From contig CAJNDS010000096.1 of NCBI GenBank assembly GCA_905221605.1, positions 1 through 64,000 on the forward strand: DNA of 64,000 nt. The letters are read 5' to 3'. This stretch comes from Symbiodinium natans. Taxonomy: Eukaryota > Sar > Dinophyceae > Suessiales > Symbiodiniaceae. The notes below the pieces were generated by a model. That model saw only the letters and a program-made list of their open reading frames with translations, did no database searches and was not told the DNA's origin. Every line of letters starts with the position of its first letter. Position 1 is the first letter of the stretch. A program made the position numbers and the translations under genes. Below, piece by piece: positions 10,846 through 21,877 of this stretch.

Positions 10846-11626
10846 GGCTTCCAGCTAGGGGGCGCTACAAGCTCCGGCTCGGAGTGTGCCTTGTCTGCTG
10901 GCTCTTGAGATGCAGCCAGCACCAAGAGGTAACTCTCAGCAACTCAGGGTTTAGGGTTGGAGGTTGAGGATGTATATAAGGTCAGGGGAAAAGTTTAGGG
11001 TTTAAGGCTGAAGGCTCGAGATTTGAGTTACCTTTGAGTCGGAAGCTGGACCACACCACCAAGACAAGTCGTGAGCCATACCGTATACCGGAGTAAAGCC
11101 CGGTGTATTCTATCACAAGGGAACCCTAAACCGTAAACCCTAACCCCAAAACCTAATTTCAATAACAGCAGGGGCGGAGCGGTAACATAGACTTTATCTT
11201 TTTCCTCTTCACGTTGGAACCCCTTAGTGTTGAGGTTCATGGTACTTGTTAACCAATTATAAGGTTTTAGGGTTTGCTGCTGTACTTATAACCCACTCAT
11301 AAGCCCCAGAAGTGCCCCAATATGGCTATAAGTACAGTTATAAGTACAGTTTTAAGTGGCAAATAAGTATCATGAACCTGCAAGTAGTGTTGACACGCTG
11401 CTTATGCATGTTTATGGGAACAACAAGGACCCATGTACTTGGATATAGTACATTCTTGGTGGGCCCTAAAGCTACTGTTACATAGGAACCCCTTTACTAT
11501 TTAGGTACATGGATCATTCTAATCTTCCAGAGTTGGCTCGCAGTATTCTCCGTGACGGCCGGCTGTGTCGGAAAGGTCCACATCGGTCTCCCTGCCAGTG
11601 CAGCGCCAGTAGCTGCTGTTTGTCCC
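10846..11626. other. Intergenic between the two BTB genes
   Basis: Holds a family A element (11232-11393, ends GAGGTTCATGG / CATGAACCTGCAAGTA) and a family C element (11425-11515). No exon seen. Confidence 0.6.
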
Positions 11627-13879
11627 TCAGCCCCCCTGCAAGATGCCGTGGATGCAGAAGTTGGTCCTGAAAAAGCTAGCAATCATGCCCTCCAGAACGT
11701 GCACCTTGAAGAACTTCACCGGGCCTGGGGGCTTCTTGCAAGCCAGCAAGGTGCGTGCCTTGATACATTGCTTCTTGCACGCGCTGGCAAGGTGCCATGC
11801 CACTCCATCTTCAGAGCAAAGGATCTCGAGCGACGCCGTGTTGTGAATGTCGTGGCTGAAGGAGAAGCCCAGCACGCGCACAGCTGAGTGTGGGAGCTCC
11901 CATTTGATCCAACCCGGACTCAGATCGTTAAGCCGGCCATAACGAGCACCGTCCATCAGCCAGTTTGCATTTTCCGCACCAAGCTCTGCTTGGTCAAGGG
12001 TCACCACCACCCAGTTGCCCAAAAAGGCGCCATTCTTCCCGGCCTTCTCATAGCGAGACCACAAAGTGTACAGCACATTTCTGGAGTGCTCGCCGGGCTT
12101 GCGTGCTGTTGCGCGCTTGATGTGAGCTTCGATGACAGGCTGGAGCAAGTCGCCGCCTTCTTTTTTTGTGTCCCAGGATCGAAACATGCTTACGAGGGCT
12201 GTATACTCTATGCACAACAGGCCCGAGTCCAGGATCTCCTCCAGTAGCTTCGCACTGAGGTTTGGACGCGCCTGCAATGCCTTGTCGGGCCTGATCAGGA
12301 TCTTCTCCAGCGCCTCCCCTCGCAGAGATGTCATGTGAAAGTGATCGGCGGCGGCGAAGATCTCGCACGCCGTCTCCGGCGTGAGCGCCTTCATGACGGA
12401 CTCCAGGCAGAGCGCGTGCAACTGGCTGACTTGGTACTTGTCTGCCAAAGCAGCCACTTGCACGAGCATGGCCGGAGTACCTTTCACAACCCCAGCATAC
12501 AAGAAGTGCACGAAGATCTCCACGGCCTCTGCCGCGAAGTCTGAGATGACCACTTGCAATTCCCTGGACTCCACGTAGTTGTCCGAGCTGAGCATCCTCT
12601 CCTTGTAGCCCAGATTCTGAACCCTATATACACCCTGAACCCTTAATTCTGAACCCCCAAACCCCAAACCCTAAACACTCCAAACCCTAAACCCTAAACC
12701 CTCCAAACCCTGAACCTCTAAACTCCCCAAACCCGAAAGTTCAAAACAAATCCCCCAAAACCCCAAACTCAAACCCCCGAAAACCCCAAAACCCTAAGAT
12801 TAAATACCCAAATCCCCCTAAACCCTAAACCCTAAACCCTAAACCCTAAACCCTAAACCCTAGGAAGTCACGTCGCAAAGACAGGGGACCAGCCTGTGAG
12901 CAGAGGAGACCAGACCTTAAACTCCCGGCGCTTCACGCGCTTCACCTTAAGGGTTCTCTCCATAGATGTGTAGGGTTTAGGGTTTAGGGTTTAGGGTTTA
13001 GGGTTTAGGGTTTAGGGTTTAGGGTTTAGGGTTTAGGGTATTTCTTGAAGGGTGTAGGGTATAGGGGTTAAGGTTTAGGGTCGGTATAGGGGTTGAGGCT
13101 TCCCGAAATTCAGGCCCCTGTTGAGGTGTACTTCTTGTAGGGCTCAGGGAGGCGGTTCCGGGTTTAGGGTTTAGGGTTTAGGGTTTAGGGTTTAGGGTCC
13201 CTGAACCCAAAACCCTACAAAGCCCTAGACGCCACAAAGGGACCTCTAAAGGCTTCGGGTCCTAAGCTCTCTACTTTAACCCTAACCGTAAAGCCAAAGA
13301 ACGGGTTTAGGGTTTAGGGTTAGGGTTCAGAGTTTAGAGTTTAGGGTTTCGGTTTAGGGTTTAGGGTTTAGGGTTTCGGGTTTAGGGTTTAGGGCTAGGG
13401 TTTAGGGCATTTCGGGAAGCGGCCACCTCAGAAAGCTCGGCGCTGCCCTCGACAGCGCCATCTGAGCCCTCGAGGCTTCTGGCGGCCTCCGGGTCTGTGT
13501 AACACTCCTCGGTTTCGCACGAGAGAGTTTAGGGTTTAGGGTTTAGGGTTTAGGGTTTAAAGTTTAGGGTTTAGGGTTTAGGGTTTAAAGTTTAGGGTTT
13601 AGGGTTTAAGGTTTAGGGTTTAGGGTTTGTAAAGGTTTAGGCGGCTTAGGGACTTAAAAGCTAGGTTTCGTAGAAGGCCGAGAGGAAAATAGCACCCTTT
13701 CCTACTCAATGAAATGAGGTTTACAATGCTAATGGGTTCCGAACCCACAAAAAGGGAGTTAAAGGGCTACTACAGGGCGTCCTAGATTCCTTCACCACCA
13801 AGGTGAAGTTACACTCCTTGCCGATGCACATCTGCCAGACGCCGGATGCAGAGCCCAAATCCCGAGCTTCAATCGCCAT
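11627..13879 (-). CDS. BTB/BACK-domain protein, four-exon copy
   Basis: Four exons: 13879-13790 (ATG in GCCATGG context, MAIEARDLGSASGVWQMCIG then KECNFTLVVK), 13507-13427 (acidic linker ECYTDPEAARSLEGSDGAVE then GSAELSE), 12945-12877 (VKRVKRREFKVWSPLLTGWS then PVF), and 12601-11627 (ERMLSSDNYVESRE to the stop). All junctions are phase 0. Donors are GA (AAG|gaatct), GT (GAG|gtggcc) and GC (TTT|gcgacg); acceptors are all AG|G. The product is about 404 residues with a BTB domain carrying ADKYQVSQLHALCL, a BACK-like region and a beta-rich C-terminal domain (WIKWELPHSAVRVLGFSFS). It is closely similar to the intronless gene 0.8 kb downstream on the same strand. Introns carry TTTAGGG/CCCTAAA arrays. 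Targets are unknown; the fold suggests a ubiquitin-ligase adaptor. Confidence 0.85.
12969..13037. repeat. TTTAGGG array
   Basis: About 10 near-perfect copies in intron 2 of the four-exon BTB gene. Confidence 0.95.
13527..13627. repeat. TTTAGGG array
   Basis: About 14 copies with a few AAAG substitutions, in intron 1 of the four-exon BTB gene. Confidence 0.95.
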
Positions 13880-14751
13880 GGCTTCTTAGCTGGCCTTTTA
13901 AGCCTTCCGTCAAGCAACATTCCTAAAGGACGATCCCCTTATATACACACCGTACGGGAAAATCGCCCTAAACCCTGAACCCTAAACCTTAAACCCTAAG
14001 CCCTAAACCCTCAACCCTCACCCCTAAACCCTCAACCCTCAAACCTCGACCCTAAACCCTAACCCTAATCCCTTCATCCCTTAATCCCTAAACCTAGCCA
14101 GGCGTTGCAAGCCGCAGCTTGGAAGTGCGGGCTCTGCGAGGGTTTGCGCTTGAAACTGCGGGGGGATGGCACAGGTTCAGTGTTTTGGGTCTAAGGGTTT
14201 AGGAGGATAGGGGTTTAGGGGTGTAGGGGTTTAGGGGTTTAGGGGTTTAAGGGTTTTATAAGGGTTTCGGGGGACAGGGGTTTAAGGGTTTTATAAGGGT
14301 TTAGGGGGACAGGGGTTTCGGGTCTAGGGGGACAAGGGCTTACGATAGGGGTTTAGTGGTTTGGGTTTCTGGGTCTTTTGGGCTTAGGGCTTGCGATTTA
14401 AACTGTACCCTTTAGGTTGTACGCTTGAAGCTGTTTCTACGCGCTCGATTGGGCAAGGTCTTGGGTTCAGGGGTTAAGGACGTGACCACAACTGGTTTAA
14501 GGTTTAACTCGGGCATTGCAGCGACCCCGGAACGAAACCTTTAGCGATGATCGCTTTCACGCTGGCGACTGTCAACAAAACATTAGACTAGAAGGTTTTC
14601 GGGTGGTTTAAGCAGAGTTGCAAGGGAGCCAGAGTCAGAGAGCAAGATGGCGCCTCTAACAAACACCCCCAAACCCTAGACCCTAAACCCTATGCCCAAA
14701 ATCCTCAACCCTAAGCCCGAAATTAGGCTTCCAAATCCCTGAGGCGGCTGC
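13880..14751. other. Intergenic, no gene recognised
   Basis: Degenerate CCCTAAA text (13970-14100) and TTTAGGGG text (14190-14400). This would contain the promoter of the four-exon BTB gene, but no motif is recognisable and I found no spliced-leader relic. Confidence 0.5.
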
Positions 14752-14799
14752 TGTGACAGCCGCCGGGGCCAGTCGTCCCTGGACGGCGTGCAAGTCGTC
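14752..14799 (-). CDS. Candidate exon, unknown minus-strand gene
   Basis: Acceptor GTGGCAG|GAC then 16 open codons, DDLHAVQGRLAPAAVT, and a GC donor at ACA|gcagcc. The frame stays open to about 14725, so the end is uncertain. It begins with the same DD pair after CAG as the island at 16050. Confidence 0.3.
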
Positions 14800-14821
14800 C
14801 TGCCACGGGGGGAGGGGGGCA

Positions 14822-14905
14822 AAACCCTAAACCCTAAACCCTAAACCCTAAACCCTAAACCCTAAACCCTAAACCCTAAACCCTAAATCCTAAACCCTAA
14901 ACCCT
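14822..14905. repeat. CCCTAAA array
   Basis: About 12 copies, next to the candidate exon at 14752-14799. Confidence 0.95.
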
Positions 14906-15888
14906 GAACCCTGAACCCCTACACCCTAAACCCAGAGTTGAGCTGCAAGATGGGGAGGCCTCGAGTCTGGAATTGTTCAGGGAGTAGGACTCCTAAGCCC
15001 TAAACCCAAATCCTAAACCCTGAACCCTCAAGCCTAAACCCTAAACCCTAAACCCTAAACCCTAAACCCTAAACCCTAAACCCTGAATCCGGAAGATGCC
15101 CCACAAGTTTTAGGGATTCAGGTTATCAGCAGAGGGCTGCGGTGTCGGGAATAGGGTTTAGGGCTTGTGGCTTAGCGGGGTGCAGGATTTAGGGTTTAGG
15201 GCCTGGGGTTTACTTGGTATATAGCCCAGTGACCGAATTACAATATAAGGGTACCCTTTTGCGGTTGGTTGCTTTAGAAGGGAACCTTGAACCCCAAAAA
15301 AAGGGAAAAGGGCACCGCTGGCCTACCAAGGAATTCGAACCCCTTGACCTTGCGGCCATGTACGCTCTTACTGCAATTCCAGCTTGGGGCCTGGTCAATG
15401 TCAATGGTGTGCAAGTATCCCAAAACCCAAAACCCCAAACCCAAACCCAAAACCCTATAATGTACGAGACTGAATAATTATTTAGAAACGGGTTTTGGGG
15501 TTAGTAAAGTATTATTGTAAAGGGGTCATAAGGGAATATGATTGGCAATTTTACGACCCCTATATTACCCTGACCATGAGCCCCGCCCGTCTCAGTCTCA
15601 CGCAAGCAAGCAGGGTTTAGGGTTTAGGGTTTAGGGTTTCAGGTTTAGGGTTTAGGGTTTAGGGGTTCAGGAATTTGGGGGATGCAGGCACGCCCTGAGT
15701 GCGAACAGCGCGAGTTAAATGCACCCCAAGCCTGGCTCTTGGCTCTTATCCCTCGGCTTAGCTTTGAGAAGTTTAGGGTTTAGGCTTAAACCCTATAAAC
15801 CCTCAACAGAGCTCCAGTTTCATCAGGGGTTTAGGGTTTATAGGGTTAAGCCCCACAAACCCAAAAACCAGAGCTCCAGTCTCAACCC

Positions 15889-15973
15889 TAAACCCTAAAC
15901 CCTAAACCCTAAACCCTAAACCCTAAACCCTAAACCCTAAACCCTAAACCCTAAACCCTAAACCCTAAACCCT
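15889..15973. repeat. CCCTAAA array
   Basis: About 12 perfect copies. Confidence 0.95.
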
Positions 15974-16015
15974 CCCAAAAGGTGGAAGCTCCCGGCTGTC
16001 TGGAAACTCGCCGGC

Positions 16016-16050
16016 CGGACTGCCAACCAACCCAGTGAGTGGCTGTCGTC
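16016..16050 (-). CDS. Candidate exon, unknown minus-strand gene
   Basis: Acceptor GGCGCAG|GAC then DDSHSLGWLAV, with a GC donor option at GTCCG|gccggc. Flanked by CCCTAAA (left) and TTTAGGG (right). Short, so weak support. Confidence 0.3.
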
Positions 16051-16302
16051 CTGCGCCGATTCTTGAGGATTCATGGGATCCCTATAAACCCTTAAGAGCC
16101 TACAATAGGGTTTAGGGTTTAGGGTTTAGGGATTAGGGTTTAGTGTTTAGGGTATAGGATTTAGGGCCTAGGATCACTAACCCCCTTTAGACCCTATAAT
16201 AGGAACTGCTGCATAGTGCTGTGAACAACAAGCGAGAGCACGGGCACAGAGAACCAACCATTACAGCCCGCAACTACCTTAACAAGCACACACAGACCTA
16301 CC

Positions 16303-16404
16303 TTTGGAGTAGACCCTGGAAAAACAAGTATATACTTTTTCGGTATAAGTAGCTATAATAGGAACCCAGAACGCAAAAAAGTATTAAAGTACAGTACTCC
16401 AAAG
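16303..16404. mobile_element. MITE-like element, family G (TTTGGAGTAGACCCTGG)
   Basis: TTTGGAGTAGACCCTGGAAA on the left, GTACAGTACTCCAAAG on the right, with ATAGGAACCCAGAAC inside. Relatives at 37263-37357 and (right end lost) 46343-46432. Confidence 0.75.
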
Positions 16405-16532
16405 CCCAGCAGATGACGCACGCATGCTCATCCCGTGGCTGCTGTCCCCTGCACTCACGAGAAGATTTTGGGTTTAGGGTTTGCGCCCTAAACCCTAAAC
16501 CCTAAACCCTAAACCCTAAACCCATGGCGAAC

Positions 16533-16595
16533 CTCATCCAGCTCGCTGCTGGGCAGTTCTGCTAGGCGGGTGGCGAACTTATTCCAGACGGAGCC
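16533..16595 (-). CDS. Candidate exon, unknown minus-strand gene
   Basis: Best of the unassigned islands. Acceptor GCGACAG|GGC is followed by 21 codons, GSVWNKFATRLAELPSSELD then E, and a GT donor (GAG|gttcgc), phase 0/0. The other two frames on this strand carry stops (TAA, TAG). CCCTAAA lies directly on the left and TTTAGGG-type sequence on the right. The amphipathic helix pattern would suit an alpha-helical repeat protein, but no family is claimed. Confidence 0.45.
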
Positions 16596-17216
16596 CTGTC
16601 GCAGGGTGCCGAGTCGGTGTGGATGGACTTGGTTTATGTTTAGAGTTAAGGGTTTATGGTCAGGGCTTCGGGTTTCGGGTTTCGGGTTTAGAGTTTAGAT
16701 ATTTAGGGGGTCATATCCTAGACATGTGGAGGGTCTTGTAGGGTTTGGGGTTGGTGGCTGCGGCTTGGCATCGTAGGGCTCAGGGTTGCAGGTGTCATGT
16801 CGTTTGGTCCCTGAGCTTTAGCTGCGGAAACCAGCGCCCTTGCCGCAGGCCGATACACAGGGCCTTCTTCTCCAAAAACTGTGTATCGTTGGGTCATGCA
16901 GCGTTCTTACACATCAAGTTCTAGACACTCTGAAGTGCAAAGCCTGCAGCCCCAGCACCCTCAGGCCCTTTCCGAAGAAGCTTGCCGGAACCCTCAAAGC
17001 GCAATCACGGACTTGTCTTTAGAGGTATCCAAACAAAAGCCCTAAAAGCCCGAAAAACCCGGAGGCCTAAGCCCTGGAGCCCTAAGTTCCATCCTGCACA
17101 CACAAAACCCTAGAACCCGAAACCTCAACACCCCCTACAAGACTACGAGAGTTTAGGGTTTAGGGGTTCGGGTCATAGGGTTTATAGGGTTTACAGGGTT
17201 TATAGGGTTTACAGGG

Positions 17217-17545
17217 CTTTTAGGGTTTAGGGTTTAGGGTTTAGGGTTTAGGGTTTAGGGTTTAGGGTTTAGGGTTTAGGGTTTAGGGTTTAGGGTTTAG
17301 GGCTACCTCAGAAGCAACAAAAGCCCCCAAGAAGCCGCAGCCACGGCCTCGAGCCCCACCCGGCGCAGGGCAGCGGAGGCCCTGCGAAGGGCCGGCAACG
17401 GCGCCTCCGGCTTAGGGTTTAGGGTTTAGGGTTTAGGGTTTAGGGTTTAGGGTTTAGGGTTTGGGGTTTAGGGTTTAGGGTTTAGGGTTTAGTGTTTAGG
17501 GTTTAGGGTTTGGGGTTTAGGGTTTCGGGTTTAGGGTTTAGAGGG
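17217..17545. repeat. Two TTTAGGG arrays around a GC-rich island
   Basis: Arrays 17217-17302 and 17412-17545 surround the candidate exon at 17348-17404. The second has GGG to GGGG variants. Confidence 0.9.
17348..17404 (-). CDS. Candidate exon, unknown minus-strand gene
   Basis: A GC-rich island between two TTTAGGG arrays. Acceptor CCGGAG|GCG opens APLPALRRASAALRRVGLE, with a GC donor at GAG|gccgtg. A second frame is also open, so reading frame and donor are uncertain. Confidence 0.25.
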
Positions 17546-18159
17546 TTTGGGGTTTAGGGTTTAGAGGGTTTGGGGTTTAGGGTCTGGAGGGCTTGGGGTT
17601 TAGGGGTTTAAGGCTTGTTTGGGTTGAGGGCTTTGCTGGAGTAGCCTCTATGTATAACGTTAACAAAAGCAGAGTTTGCCGTAGGTTTTGGTAGATTTAC
17701 CCTTTCTTCAGGTGCAAGGTAACTCTGGGTATAGGGTTTGGGGGTTAAGGGAATTAAGGGCTGAGGGTTGATAATTCGGGTTTATGTAGGGTTTGGGGTT
17801 TGGCGATTTGGGAGTTCAAGGTCTAGGGTTTATCCTGTTGGAGCGGATGGAGGCTTAGGGTTGACAGATAGCGGCTGAGGGACTTGACTGATACGAGGTT
17901 TCTCTGAAGCCATTGCCATACTAGCCATTGCTTGAGACATTGCTCCGGCTGTAGCCTCACTTCTTACGGCAATTCGTCTCACAAGGTGACATAGATGCTT
18001 TTTCGTCTTATAGAGGGGTTGGGGCTGATGGTTTAGGGCTTGGGGTTGAGGGCTTAGGCTCGCGAAGGAGCTGGAAGCACAAAAACCGCAAACGCATGAA
18101 GACTCGAAGTACGACCCCTCCAAAAAGGGAGATCCTGTGTTCTCACATCCCTGCTCAAA

Positions 18160-18290
18160 GGATCAGGGGACTTAGTAAGTGGGGTTAGAAGTAAGGTAAG
18201 TAAACTTACAGCTGCTTATACAGCTGCTTACAGCTCCAAATAAGCAACTTATGACCCTACTTACTAAGTGCCCCGATCCTCTAAGTGGGC
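18160..18290. mobile_element. Long palindromic element
   Basis: GGATCAGGGGACTTAGTAAG on the left pairs with CTTACTAAGTGCCCCGATCC on the right, with GTAAGTAAACTTAC and repeated CAGCTGCTTA inside. No coding capacity; MITE-like. Confidence 0.75.
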
Positions 18291-18975
18291 TTCGAAGGTT
18301 CCAGAAAGCACAAGGACCCACGCAGGGTGGCAAGATGCCCTAAACCCTAAACCCTAAACCCTAAACCCTAAACCCTAAACCCTCTCAAAGCTTCCAGAGT
18401 GCGCCTCGGGCCTCAGGCATTTCGATGGCCGATCCCTTGAAACCCGAAACCCTAAACCCTTCAACCTTCAACCCTCAACCCTAAACCCTATATAAACCCT
18501 GAACCCTAAACCCTAAACCCTATGGTGGCAGCCGAAAAGTTGGAAGGTGTCCAACCAAATTTTCCGCTCTTTTGAACATTGGCTTGAGCAGCTTCCAACT
18601 TTCAATTCTTCCAACTTGACTCTTCCAACTTTCTGTTTCTTCCAACTTCATGTTTATGGACAATGTGTCCTAGGCGAGTGTGTTTTGCAAACTCAAGTTT
18701 CATGCCTTTCTTGCTTGTTTCTGAAATCGTGTCCTTATGTGGCCTTGGTGCTTTGACCAAGCATTTAAGAATTCATTGTTGGTTCTCCCCCTGAAAAGCT
18801 AAAGTTGGAAAGTGGACTGTGGAGCCGCCAACAAAAGCGACCACCGACTCGCAGTGTGGGGGAGCCAACGCAAAGTTGGAAGATTTGGGGGTCCTGGAAA
18901 ACGAAAGGTGGAAGATTGGATTTCCGGTCAACCGTTCCAATTCACACCTTCCAACTTTTAGGCTGTCACTGTAAA

Positions 18976-19254
18976 CCCTGAACCCTAAACCCTAAACCCT
19001 AAACCCTAAACCCTAAACCCTAAACCCTAAACCCTAAACCCTAAACCCTGCAGGCGGGCTTTCTCTCTTTTTCGCAAGAGCGGGGCATGCAATAAGGAGT
19101 CAGTTCCCGAGGGGAGCGAGCTGCATGAAGAGCCATCAGCAGGCGACCATGCTGAAGATCATCATTCTAGCCCTAAACCCTAAACCCTAAACCCTAAACC
19201 CTAAACCCTAAACCCTAAACCCTAAACCCTAAACCCTAAACCCTAAACCCTAAA
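18976..19254. repeat. Two CCCTAAA arrays
   Basis: 18976-19049 and 19173-19254, about 10 and 12 copies, separated by 120 bases of unique sequence. Confidence 0.95.
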
Positions 19255-19272
19255 CGCGGGGCCGGGCGTTGC

Positions 19273-19317
19273 TGTTGGGTTGTTTCGGGCCAAGCTTCCA
19301 ACACGCGAGTAGAGGGC
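19273..19317 (-). CDS. Candidate exon, unknown minus-strand gene
   Basis: Acceptor CCTCAG|GCC followed by 15 open codons, ALYSRVGSLARNNPT, with a GC donor possible at ACA|gcaacg. It is bounded on the left by a CCCTAAA array (19173-19254). No family is recognised; the donor is a choice among several GC sites. Confidence 0.3.
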
Positions 19318-20321
19318 CTGAGGTAATGATATGCATCTATGGGATTAATTCATGTTATGCCTACTGTGAACGCTAAGCACAAGTAGCAAAGAACCACCAT
19401 ACCAGTCGAAGCTTGAAGCAGACTAGCAAAGACCTCAAAACCCTCTAAAACCCTCTGAGCACTCCAAATTCCGTGATTCTGGTCCTCTGTTCCTGTTGTG
19501 TGGTGCCTTCTGCAATAGCTCTCCCGAGATGCAGAGTGCAGAGATTGCGACCACAATCTTCGGGGGTTTTCTCTGTGTCTGTGTGTGTGTGTACTCCTCT
19601 GTACCATGTTCAATGGCAGGATCGAATTTTATGGGAGCCCCGGCCCAATATCAAAATGGAATATGGGCCCCACCCCCGGCCTATAGTAGCAGGCTGAAGT
19701 TTGAAGGGACAGCTTCATTGAAGACCATCATCAAAGAGTTGTCTATATGTGGGTTTACGAAAATAGGTGACCCCGAAAACCGACACCCAAATGGCAGGAT
19801 TCCCTTGTAATAAGGACCCCCAATAAGGTACCCCCATATGTGTAGGGTTTCTTCGGTTTAAGCTTTGTAGGGGGCAGCCTGGCCGGGTATCTCTGCTCAA
19901 CTGGCGCGCCTTGCGCGAAAAGACCCCTACAGCCGGCTACTGTACAGCGCCACTTCACCAACGGGACTTGTAGTTGAGGTTTAAGGGGTTTAGGGGGCTT
20001 GTCCCAGAAACCCCTGTAGACCCCCAACAGCTGCATTTTTCAGGCTACCCAACCTTATCCCAGAAACCCTGTAATCCCCAACAGCTGTATTTTCAGGTTG
20101 CCTAACCTTATCAACCATAAGCCCACCATCGAAAAGCCATGTTTGTCCTTCGATGTGCCGAGAGGCCATGTGTGCCCGAAACCCTAAACCCTAAACCCTA
20201 AACCCTAAACCCTAAACCCTAACCCCAAACCCTAAACCCTACACGCTAAACCCTAAACCCTAAACCCTAAACCCTAAACCCTAAGCAAGGTTTGGCGGGT
20301 GTCGGCCTTACCTAATATTTT

Positions 20322-20390
20322 TTTCAACGGCCAGTACTGTTTGGTCAACAGCCTCAGCCAGTACTGTTTGGTCCACAGCCTCTCTTAGAA
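20322..20390. repeat. Short tandem duplication (CAGTACTGTTTGGTC)
   Basis: Two adjacent copies of a unit of about 29 bp. On the minus strand the unit reads in frame as AVDQTVLAE / AVDQTVLAV and is followed by GTAAGG, so it could be a repeat-containing exon, but support is weak. Confidence 0.5.
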
Positions 20391-20711
20391 GCAGGAAAAG
20401 TGCCCATGTAATCACAAGATTCTATAAGCTTTCTAAAGCCTTCTGATACGGGAACCATCCCACGTCGAGCTTTCCTGGATCCTGTCTTCCTCAATCCAGT
20501 CAGCACCTACTAGTTACTAGGTTCAGGTACACATGTTGAGTGGACGTCACGTCTACCATGAAACCTAAAACCCAATTCTTCGCCGTCTAAACCCTAAAGT
20601 CTATATCCTAAACGTGAAAACCCTAAACCCTAAACCCTACACCTTAAACCCTAAACCCTACACCCTAAACCCTAAACCTGAAAACTCTAAAACTCTAAAC
20701 CCTGAGCTAGC

Positions 20712-20780
20712 CAAGGCGGAAGGGAACGACTGGTGCAGCAGCGCCATTTGCTCTGCAGGTCTTCTGAGCATAGCGCTTCC
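20712..20780 (-). CDS. Candidate exon, unknown minus-strand gene
   Basis: Acceptor TTTGAG|GG opens 23 codons, GSAMLRRPAEQMALLHQSFP then SAL, ending at TTG|gctagc (GC donor, phase 0/0). The island is flanked by CCCTAAA-type sequence on the left and TTTAGGG on the right, the same arrangement as dynein exons. Ala/Leu-rich helical character; family not recognised. Confidence 0.4.
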
Positions 20781-21126
20781 CTCAAAGCAAGCCGAAAGCT
20801 CCCGCAAATCAGCTTTGAGTTGCGGATTTTAGGGGTTTAGGGTTTAGGGTTTAGGGTGTAGGCCTTAGGGTTTGGGGTTTATGGGGTTTAGGGGGTTTAG
20901 AGGATTAGAGGGTTTAAAGGGTTTGGAGGGTTTAGAGGGTTTTTTGCGGTTAGAGGGTTTGGAGTCTTTATAGCGTTTACTTTGGGGTGTTCGGGTATAG
21001 GGCTTGTCGGGTCTAGGGCCGGTTTGTTTTGGATTTAGTGTTAAGGGATTGGGAGAATCGGGAGTTCTTTGGTGGGTAGGTTTGATGGGTTTGAAGCGTA
21101 CAAGGGTTTAAGGGCTCAATAATTAA

Positions 21127-21240
21127 CTAGGCTGCCCAGTAACCTAGGCTTAAAAGGGTGCCCTTTTTTGCTTAAAGGGGTTTATAAGGGAACCTAAACC
21201 CCCCCAAAAAGGGGAATAAGGGCACTACTGGGCATCCTAG
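21127..21240. mobile_element. MITE-like element, family E (CTAGGCTGCCCAGTA ends)
   Basis: Inverted ends CTAGGCTGCCCAGTA and TACTGGGCATCCTAG. The interior AAAGGGTGCCCTTTTTTGCT is followed by GGGGTTTATAAGGGAACC. Near-identical copies at 51247-51359 and 52575-52688; diverged relatives near 42225-42310 and 45878-45966. Confidence 0.85.
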
Positions 21241-21844
21241 TTGAGGCTTAGGGCTCTTTAGGAATTTGGGTTCGGGCTTCATGGTGAAGAGGTGTCCAAA
21301 GCGACAGATGTGATTTATATACTTAGTTGCTGAGTTCATAAGCCCCCCCAAAAAAGTGTACACTTTCAGTTCTATGGGGGATTATAGTCTCACCAAAAAA
21401 ATTTAACGCATACTCATCCTGCTACTAAGTATCTGCATCTAAGCGAAAGCCTTCGGTTCACCAGAAATGGGCAACGAGGCTTTTCACCTCTTTTGAGCTC
21501 ACGTACAGTGGCCGCAGAGCAGCTAGCGGCTTCGTTTTGTTGTGCTTAGTTAGGAGTGGTTCAGTGCGAGGGATACGGGCAACCGGCGTCAGATGCAACA
21601 AGAGACTCGGAAAGAACACTGACGCGTCTGCGCGACTGGTAGGAGGCAAGAGCCTCAGCACTAAACTCTAACTTCTAAACCTAAACTGTTTAGGGCTTAG
21701 GGTTTCGGGTTTTGGGTTTAGGGTTTAGGGTTTAGGGTTTAGGGCTTCTGTAGAATCTGCAACTTGTAGAATCTGAATATCGGGTATCTGGTTCTTAGTA
21801 TTGCGGGTTGTTGATCTTATCCTCGGTTTTTGTTCTTTGTCCGC

Positions 21845-21877
21845 TCTCGACGGCCGCCACGTGCACGGTGCAGTAAC
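21845..21877 (-). CDS. Candidate exon, unknown minus-strand gene (14.7-21.9 kb)
   Basis: Acceptor CCCAAG|GT, then YCTVHVAAVE in the open frame, and a possible GC donor (GAGA|gcggac). A TTTAGGG block lies just to the right (upstream in sense), as for dynein exons. Too short to recognise. Membership in one gene with the islands down to 14752 is inference from strand and spacing. Confidence 0.25.

Noticed and set aside
10890-10925. Possible spliced-leader relic (TCTCAAG) upstream of the intronless BTB gene
   Set aside because: Only about seven bases agree with the end of the dinoflagellate leader; chance match.
9849-12544. Plus-strand open frames across the BTB genes
   Set aside because: Antisense shadows of GC-rich minus-strand coding sequence.
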